From positions 1 to 5,746 of the forward strand of contig URAQ01000119.1 of NCBI GenBank assembly GCA_900545875.1: 5,746 nt of DNA, given 5' to 3'. How positions within the stretch are numbered: the first letter of the stretch is position 1; the number at the start of each line of letters is the position of its first letter. Below, in pieces: positions 1-3,416 of the stretch. Under the pieces are notes generated by a model, which was not told where the DNA came from, made no database searches, and saw only the letters and a list, made by a program, of their open reading frames with translations. This DNA comes from an uncultured Collinsella sp. GTDB taxonomy: Bacteria > Actinomycetota > Coriobacteriia > Coriobacteriales > Coriobacteriaceae. The position numbers and the translations under genes were made by a program.

Positions 1-48
1 GCTTTTCTTTTTCGACTAGGGTGGGCGGTTGCATATCGCCTGCTAGGG

Positions 49-54
49 AAGGAG
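49..54 (+). promoter_or_regulatory. Ribosome binding site of glmM
   Basis: AAGGAG lies 7 bases before the ATG at 62. It is a near-consensus Shine-Dalgarno sequence and fixes the start of glmM. Confidence 0.85.
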
Positions 55-61
55 CGATCCT

Positions 62-1399
62 ATGCCCCAGAACATCTTCGGTACCGACGGCGTCCGTGGC
101 GTCGCCAACGCCGATCTTTCGTGCGATCTCGCATTTCGTCTGGGCCGCGCGGCGACCAAGTTTCTTGGTCCGGACATCTGCATCGGCCGTGATACGCGCC
201 TTTCGGGCACTATGCTCGAGAGCGCTCTGACTGCCGGCATTATGGCCGAGGGCGGCCGCCCGCACTGCTGCGGCGTCATTCCTACGCCGGCCGTGGCGCT
301 GCTCACCGTCCAAAACGAGCTCGATGGCGGCATCGTCATCTCCGCTTCGCATAATCCGCCGGAGTTCAACGGCATCAAGTTCTTTAGCCGCAAGGGCATG
401 AAGCTTCCTGATGCTGTCGAGGAAGAGATCAGCGCCTGGGTCATGTCCGAGGAAGCCATGGCTGCCAACACGCTGCCGACCGGTGCCGGCGTGGGCCACA
501 TCATCAAGATGAAGGACGCCCGCAAGGCATATGTCGATCATGCCATCGATACGCTTGATGGCCTGAGGCTCGATGGCCTGGTCGTTGCCGTTGACTGCGG
601 TCACGGTGCTTCCTGCCAGACCACGCCCGCCGCGCTGCAGCGCCTGGGCGCCACGGTCCATGCCATCAACACCGATTACTGCGGCACTGACATTAACGTT
701 GAGTGCGGCTCCACTCACCTTGAGCCCCTGCGCGAGCTCGTGCTGCGCACCCATGCTGACATCGGTCTGGCCCACGACGGCGACGCCGACCGCGTGCTGT
801 TCGTGGACAGCGAGGGCAATGAGATCGACGGTGACTACATCCTGGCTATCTGCGGTTCTGACCTCGCCGCTCGCGGCAAGCTCGCCAACTCCGAGATCGT
901 CTCGACCGTCATGTGCAACCTGGGCTTCTCCATTGCTATGAAGGAGCAGGGCTTCGAGATGGTTCAGACCGCCGTGGGCGACCGCTACGTTCTGGAGCGC
1001 ATGCTCGCGGACGGCGCCGTCATCGGCGGCGAACAGTCCGGCCACATCATCTTCCTGGAGCACAACACCACCGGTGACGGCTTGGTGACGGCTCTGCAGC
1101 TGCTGGCCGTGCTCAAGCGCACCGGTCGTACCCTCACCGATCTTGCCGGCATCATGAAGAAGTACCCGCAGGTACTCGTCAACGTGCATTCCGACAACAA
1201 GGCTGGTCTGGACGATTGCCAGCCCATCTGGGATGCCGTCGCTGCTGCCGAGAAGGAGCTTGATGGCCGCGGCCGCATTCTGGTGCGCCCGAGCGGTACC
1301 GAGCCACTGGTCCGCGTGATGGCCGAGGCCGAGACGCACGAGCTGACCCAGCGCGTTGTTGACGACATCGTCGAGGTTGTCAAGCGCGAACTTCCCTAA
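62..1399 (+). CDS. glmM: Phosphoglucosamine mutase GlmM
   Basis: GlmM converts glucosamine-6-phosphate to glucosamine-1-phosphate in the cytoplasm, the step before GlmU makes UDP-GlcNAc for peptidoglycan. The 445 residues match the usual family length and all four phosphohexomutase signatures are present. The N-terminus reads FGTDGVRG (residues 6-13). The phosphoserine loop is SASHNPPEFNGIK (94-106), with the catalytic serine at S96, equivalent to E. coli S102. The Mg2+ loop is DGDADR (239-244). The sugar-binding loop is GEQSGH (323-328) and the phosphate-binding loop is RPSGTEP (409-415). The NGIK and GEQSGH signatures point to GlmM rather than to a phosphomannomutase or phosphoglucomutase. 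The ATG at 62 has a strong ribosome binding site. The next gene begins 71 bases downstream with no terminator hairpin between, so read-through into the PTS gene is possible. No residue looks abnormal. Confidence 0.97.
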   Translation: MPQNIFGTDGVRGVANADLSCDLAFRLGRAATKFLGPDICIGRDTRLSGTMLESALTAGIMAEGGRPHCCGVIPTPAVALLTVQNELDGGIVISASHNPPEFNGIKFFSRKGMKLPDAVEEEISAWVMSEEAMAANTLPTGAGVGHIIKMKDARKAYVDHAIDTLDGLRLDGLVVAVDCGHGASCQTTPAALQRLGATVHAINTDYCGTDINVECGSTHLEPLRELVLRTHADIGLAHDGDADRVLFVDSEGNEIDGDYILAICGSDLAARGKLANSEIVSTVMCNLGFSIAMKEQGFEMVQTAVGDRYVLERMLADGAVIGGEQSGHIIFLEHNTTGDGLVTALQLLAVLKRTGRTLTDLAGIMKKYPQVLVNVHSDNKAGLDDCQPIWDAVAAAEKELDGRGRILVRPSGTEPLVRVMAEAETHELTQRVVDDIVEVVKRELP

Positions 1400-1420
1400 T
1401 GGTCAAAAACCGTTGCCAAG

Positions 1421-1429
1421 TGGTAAACT
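1421..1429 (+). promoter_or_regulatory. Candidate extended -10 promoter for the PTS IIA gene
   Basis: TGGTAAACT fits an extended -10 (TGn followed by TAAACT, 4 of 6 against TATAAT). TGGTCA at 1400-1405 could act as a weak -35 with an 18-base spacer. Transcription would start near 1436, giving a leader of about 35 bases. The gene may also be read through from glmM. Confidence 0.4.
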
Positions 1430-1460
1430 GTTAAGGTTATTTTGATTGATTGGTATGTCC

Positions 1461-1467
1461 GAGGGGG
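1461..1467 (+). promoter_or_regulatory. Ribosome binding site of the PTS IIA gene
   Basis: The purine run GAGGGGG, continuing into GAG, precedes the ATG at 1471. This supports that start over the in-frame TTG at 1450, which has no Shine-Dalgarno sequence before it and would add seven residues not typical of the family. Confidence 0.65.
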
Positions 1468-1470
1468 AGC

Positions 1471-1968
1471 ATGTTCACTAAAGTCCTAAGGTCTTTTGGT
1501 ATGCGTGGTCGAGTCCTTACGCTGGATGCTCCCATCTCGGGCGACGTCATTCCGCTTTCCGAGGTAAACGACCAGACGTTTGCCACCGGCCTTTTGGGCC
1601 AGGGCGTGGCGATTCAGCCCACCGGAACGCGTGTGATTGCACCGGCTGATGCCAAGGTCGAGGCCATTTTTCCCACGGGACACGCTGTTGCGCTTAACAC
1701 GGTCGATGGCCTGGACGTGCTCATCCACGTTGGTTTGGACACTGTTCAGCTCGAGGGCAAGCACTTTACCGTACATGCGCAAGTGGGTGACATCGTCCAT
1801 AAGGGCGATGTACTCATTGAGTTCGATCGCGAGGCAATTGCTGCCGAGGGCTACGATGTGACGGTTCCCATCTTGGTGTGCAACTCCGTTGAGTTCTCAA
1901 GCATCAAGGGCTCCGTTGGTGTGCATGTCGAAGAGATGGACCAACTCATCGTTGCTCGCGAGCGCTAG
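1471..1968 (+). CDS. crr: PTS system glucose-family IIA component (single-domain EIIA-Glc/Crr type)
   Basis: This cytoplasmic phosphocarrier accepts phosphate from HPr and passes it to the IIB domain of a sugar permease. From ATG 1471 the protein has 165 residues, against 169 for E. coli EIIA-Glc. The two active-site histidines are visible: H71 in PTGHAVAL and H86 in LIHVGLDTVQL. They are 15 apart, as are H75 and H90 in E. coli, H86 being the expected phosphorylation site. The fold start APISGDVIPLSEV (20-32) and the later KGDVLIEFD also match the family. No IIB or IIC domain follows, so the partner permease is encoded elsewhere. Its place between glmM and nagB suggests, but does not prove, a link to glucose or amino-sugar uptake. 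In Proteobacteria this protein also regulates adenylate cyclase and permeases; whether it does so here is unknown. The symbol reflects the domain family, not a proven glucose specificity. Confidence 0.92.
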   Translation: MFTKVLRSFGMRGRVLTLDAPISGDVIPLSEVNDQTFATGLLGQGVAIQPTGTRVIAPADAKVEAIFPTGHAVALNTVDGLDVLIHVGLDTVQLEGKHFTVHAQVGDIVHKGDVLIEFDREAIAAEGYDVTVPILVCNSVEFSSIKGSVGVHVEEMDQLIVARER

Positions 1969-1990
1969 CAAGTGCACGTGGCCATTAGCC

Positions 1991-1996
1991 TACAAT
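1991..1996 (+). promoter_or_regulatory. Candidate -10 box for the nagB leader transcript
   Basis: TACAAT matches TATAAT at five of six positions and lies 22 bases after the IIA stop codon. No good -35 is seen at 16-18 bases upstream. Transcription would begin near 2003, just before the hairpin at 2009, leaving an unusually long leader of about 235 bases ahead of nagB. Confidence 0.45.
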
Positions 1997-2008
1997 TCAA
2001 ACACGTTT

Positions 2009-2042
2009 ACGGAGGGCGCCCTTGAAAGAGGACGCCCTCCGT
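2009..2042 (+). repeat. Perfect 10-bp inverted repeat (stem-loop) after the PTS IIA gene
   Basis: ACGGAGGGCG (2009-2018) is exactly complementary to CGCCCTCCGT (2033-2042), with a 14-base loop. No T-run follows on either strand, so it is not a canonical intrinsic terminator. It could stabilise the 3' end of the IIA message or be the first helix of the nagB leader. The arm also contains the 10-bp palindrome AGGGCGCCCT (2013-2022). Confidence 0.75.
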
Positions 2043-2151
2043 GGCAAGATGGGATTTGTCCGAGGCTAAACAGCTTTGGGTCACCGTGGACGGGCAGGGG
2101 CCTCGACGCGGTTAGACACGAGACACATACATTACGCGACCTCGCCCTGGT

Positions 2152-2186
2152 GGCCGCACACGTTGGTTGCGGCCGACGCGGGCCGC
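2152..2186 (+). promoter_or_regulatory. Pair of mutually exclusive hairpins in the nagB leader
   Basis: GGCCGCA (2152-2158) pairs with TGCGGCC (2168-2174) across a 9-base loop. The same GCGGCC (2169-2174) can instead pair with GGCCGC (2181-2186) across a 6-base loop, with two further G-U pairs possible. Two identical GGCCGC copies thus flank one complement and only one hairpin can form at a time. The pairing is seen in the sequence; the switching role is inferred. Confidence 0.45.
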
Positions 2187-2187
2187 G

Positions 2188-2214
2188 GGCAAGTGCTTGT
2201 AAGGGAGCCTTGCC
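2188..2214 (+). promoter_or_regulatory. Stem-loop just upstream of the nagB ribosome binding site
   Basis: GGCAAG (2188-2193) is exactly complementary to CTTGCC (2209-2214) around a 15-base interior. Its 5' arm abuts the second competing hairpin, whose G-U extension would use G2187 and G2188. It ends 12 bases before the ribosome binding site. The following TCTCTTGT is too mixed for a good terminator tail. Confidence 0.35.
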
Positions 2215-2226
2215 TCTCTTGTACGA

Positions 2227-2233
2227 GAAAGGA
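2227..2233 (+). promoter_or_regulatory. Ribosome binding site of nagB
   Basis: GAAAGGA lies 6 bases before the ATG at 2240. It selects this start over upstream in-frame codons, which would run back through the leader and overlap the IIA gene. Confidence 0.85.
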
Positions 2234-2239
2234 CGCGTA

Positions 2240-2968
2240 ATGAAGATCATTAAAGCTAAAGACTACGAGGATATGAGCCGCAAGGCCGCCAATATCATCT
2301 CGGCCCAGGTTATCCTCAAGCCCGACTGTGTACTGGGCCTTGCCACCGGCTCCACCCCGATCGGTGCCTACAAGCAGCTCGCTGCTTGGTACGAGAAGGG
2401 CGACGTCGACTTTGCCGAGGTCAGCACCTATAACCTGGACGAGTATCGTGGCCTTTCGCACGACGATCCCCAGAGCTATCACTACTTCATGCGCGAGAAC
2501 TTCTTCGATCACATCAACATCGACCTGAACAACACGCATGTGCCCGATGGCTCCAACCCCGACGCCGCCGCTGCCTGCTCTGAGTACGACAAGATCGTCG
2601 CCGCCGCCGGTTACCCGGATCTGCAGCTGCTCGGCATTGGCAACAACGGCCACATCGGCTTCAACGAGCCCGATGACCACTTCTCCAAGGGCACGCACTG
2701 CGTCGACCTCACCGAGAGCACCATTCAGGCCAACAGCCGCCTGTTCGACAGCATCGACGACGTTCCCCGTCAGGCCTACACCATGGGTACCCAGACCATC
2801 ATGTATGCCCGCATGATCCTGGTCGTCGCCAACGGCGAGGCCAAGGCTCAGGCTGTGCATGACATGTGCTATGGTCCGGTTACGCCCGAGTGCCCGGCTT
2901 CGATCCTGCAGCTGCACACCAATTGCGTTGTCGTTGCCGACGAGGCCGCTCTTTCGCTCTGCGAGTAG
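2240..2968 (+). CDS. nagB: Glucosamine-6-phosphate deaminase NagB
   Basis: NagB converts glucosamine-6-phosphate and water to fructose-6-phosphate and ammonia in the cytoplasm, the last step in using GlcNAc or glucosamine as carbon and nitrogen source. The protein has 242 residues, the short form common in Gram-positives, lacking the longer C-terminal part of the 266-residue E. coli enzyme. Visible motifs are the phosphate loop LATGSTP (34-40), YNLDEY with the catalytic aspartate D67 (E. coli D72), and GIGNNGHIGFNEP (132-144) with H138 and E143 (E. coli H143, E148). The position of E. coli D141 is N136; the same D-to-N change is usual in Gram-positive NagB and is not damage. Residues ANSR (172-175) and the C-terminal SILQLH motif also fit. 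Codons strongly favour C-ending forms, suggesting high expression. A terminator follows 32 bases after the stop, so nagB ends its transcription unit. The long leader may control it. Confidence 0.96.
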   Translation: MKIIKAKDYEDMSRKAANIISAQVILKPDCVLGLATGSTPIGAYKQLAAWYEKGDVDFAEVSTYNLDEYRGLSHDDPQSYHYFMRENFFDHINIDLNNTHVPDGSNPDAAAACSEYDKIVAAAGYPDLQLLGIGNNGHIGFNEPDDHFSKGTHCVDLTESTIQANSRLFDSIDDVPRQAYTMGTQTIMYARMILVVANGEAKAQAVHDMCYGPVTPECPASILQLHTNCVVVADEAALSLCE

Positions 2969-3000
2969 CGCGAATCCTGCAGCTCGACATAACCTTGCCT

Positions 3001-3028
3001 AAGGCCCCCGCTTTGCGGGGGCCTTTTT
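3001..3028 (+). terminator. Rho-independent terminator of nagB
   Basis: An 11-bp perfect stem, AAGGCCCCCGC (3001-3011) with GCGGGGGCCTT (3015-3025), closes on a TTT loop and runs into TTTTT (3024-3028). It should end transcription from the cluster and separate it from the regulator gene downstream. Confidence 0.93.
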
Positions 3029-3052
3029 GCTATCCCTTTCCGCCCACTTGAC

Positions 3053-3065
3053 CAAAAACTTGCCG
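3053..3065 (+). repeat. 13-base direct repeat, copy 1
   Basis: CAAAAACTTGCCG, identical to copy 2 at 3299-3311. It follows TTGAC here. The two copies lie 246 bases apart in the same intergenic region. Confidence 0.7.
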
Positions 3066-3298
3066 TAAGCTTAACGAATACCGGATGTCCAACAGCTTGA
3101 TTCATTCCATATCAGATTCTATGCAAAAATGCCACTAGAAGGTCGTAGACGGTAGCGGGTGCTAGGCGAGTTGAATGACATGGCTGGACCTTGTTCATCT
3201 GCGTTACACTGCCGCTTAGATGGGACAAGCTGACAAGCTCATTTACCTGCTTAAAGACCGATTAGTCGGGGGATTAATAACAATCGGCCCTCGCTGTA

Positions 3299-3311
3299 CA
3301 AAAACTTGCCG
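3299..3311 (+). repeat. 13-base direct repeat, copy 2
   Basis: CAAAAACTTGCCG, identical to copy 1. A related form with two inserted bases, CAAAAAC-CG-TTGCC, occurs at 1404-1417 before the PTS IIA gene. It could be a binding site or a recurrent promoter-region element. Confidence 0.7.
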
Positions 3312-3345
3312 CTTGCGTACCAAAAGACAACCTAAAACACAAGGT

Positions 3346-3363
3346 CGCTCTATTCATAGCGCG
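3346..3363. promoter_or_regulatory. Near-perfect 18-bp dyad, candidate operator
   Basis: CGCTCTAT (3346-3353) and ATAGCGCG (3356-3363) are inverted around TC, with seven of eight positions complementary. It lies 53 bases before the regulator's start codon, where an operator would be expected. The binding protein is unknown; autoregulation is a guess. Confidence 0.35.
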
Positions 3364-3367
3364 GCTT

Positions 3368-3396
3368 GTATGGTCTTGCGGCTACAGTGTCCATAC
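3368..3396 (+). repeat. Inverted repeat GTATGG/CCATAC before the regulator gene
   Basis: GTATGG (3368-3373) is exactly complementary to CCATAC (3391-3396), with a 17-base spacer, ending 9 bases before the Shine-Dalgarno sequence. It may be a protein-binding site or an mRNA stem in the 5' leader. Confidence 0.35.
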
Positions 3397-3405
3397 GGTC
3401 GAGTT

Positions 3406-3411
3406 GAGGAG
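3406..3411 (+). promoter_or_regulatory. Ribosome binding site of the regulator gene
   Basis: GAGGAG lies 5 bases before the ATG at 3417 and decides the start of the long open frame that runs to the window end. Confidence 0.8.
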
Positions 3412-3416
3412 CGGGC

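Larger units (their letters stand above)
2003..2239 (+). promoter_or_regulatory. Long structured, non-coding leader of nagB (unrecognised; possible cis-regulatory RNA)
   Basis: The region between the IIA gene and nagB has no convincing reading frame with a ribosome binding site, but is rich in complementary segments. From 5' to 3' there is a perfect 10-bp stem (2009-2042), a 6-bp CGAGGC/GCCTCG stem (2061-2105), and an alternative CAGGG/CCCTG stem (2095-2149). Two competing GC-rich hairpins follow (2152-2186), then a GGCAAG/CTTGCC stem (2188-2214) ending 12 bases before the nagB ribosome binding site. I compared it by eye with conserved cores of common riboswitches, the T-box, the glmS ribozyme, RNase P RNA, SRP RNA and tmRNA, and saw none. 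That the leader senses glucosamine-6-phosphate or another signal is only a guess from the downstream gene. The left edge is inferred from the -10 box. Confidence 0.4.
3029..3416. other. Intergenic region upstream of the regulator gene
   Basis: About 390 bases without a credible gene. It is more A+T-rich than its surroundings. It holds two copies of a 13-base direct repeat, a 6-bp inverted repeat CCGATT/AATCGG (3258-3263 and 3282-3287), and two dyads close to the next gene. TTGACC (3048-3053) resembles a -35 box, but no matching -10 lies at 16-18 bases. I cannot place the regulator's promoter with confidence. A 67-codon frame from ATG 3220 has no ribosome binding site and no recognisable protein. 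Confidence 0.6.

Noticed and set aside
1..12. T-rich GCTTTTCTTTTT as the tail of an upstream terminator
   Set aside because: The stem that would precede it is outside the window, so it cannot be judged.
1450..1470. In-frame TTG start that would add seven residues to the PTS IIA protein
   Set aside because: No Shine-Dalgarno sequence precedes it, while ATG 1471 has one and gives the normal family length and N-terminus.
1889..2239. Upstream in-frame extension of nagB, overlapping the IIA gene
   Set aside because: The extra residues resemble no NagB, the stretch holds strong hairpins, and ATG 2240 has a good ribosome binding site and the family's usual start.
2003..2239. tRNA, RNase P RNA, SRP RNA, tmRNA or glmS ribozyme in the nagB leader
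   Set aside because: None of the conserved core sequences of these RNAs could be found by eye on the + strand.
1990..2250. Minus-strand frame of 86 codons in the nagB leader
   Set aside because: It starts inside nagB without a ribosome binding site, and its protein has no recognisable features.
2132..2917. Minus-strand open frame of 261 codons across nagB
   Set aside because: It is the antisense shadow of a clear nagB; its composition (V, G, A repeats) reflects third-position bias, and no ribosome binding site was seen.
3191..3210. TTGTTC and TACACT as promoter boxes for the regulator
   Set aside because: The boxes are only 8 bases apart, and no suitable -35 is found 16-18 bases before TACACT.
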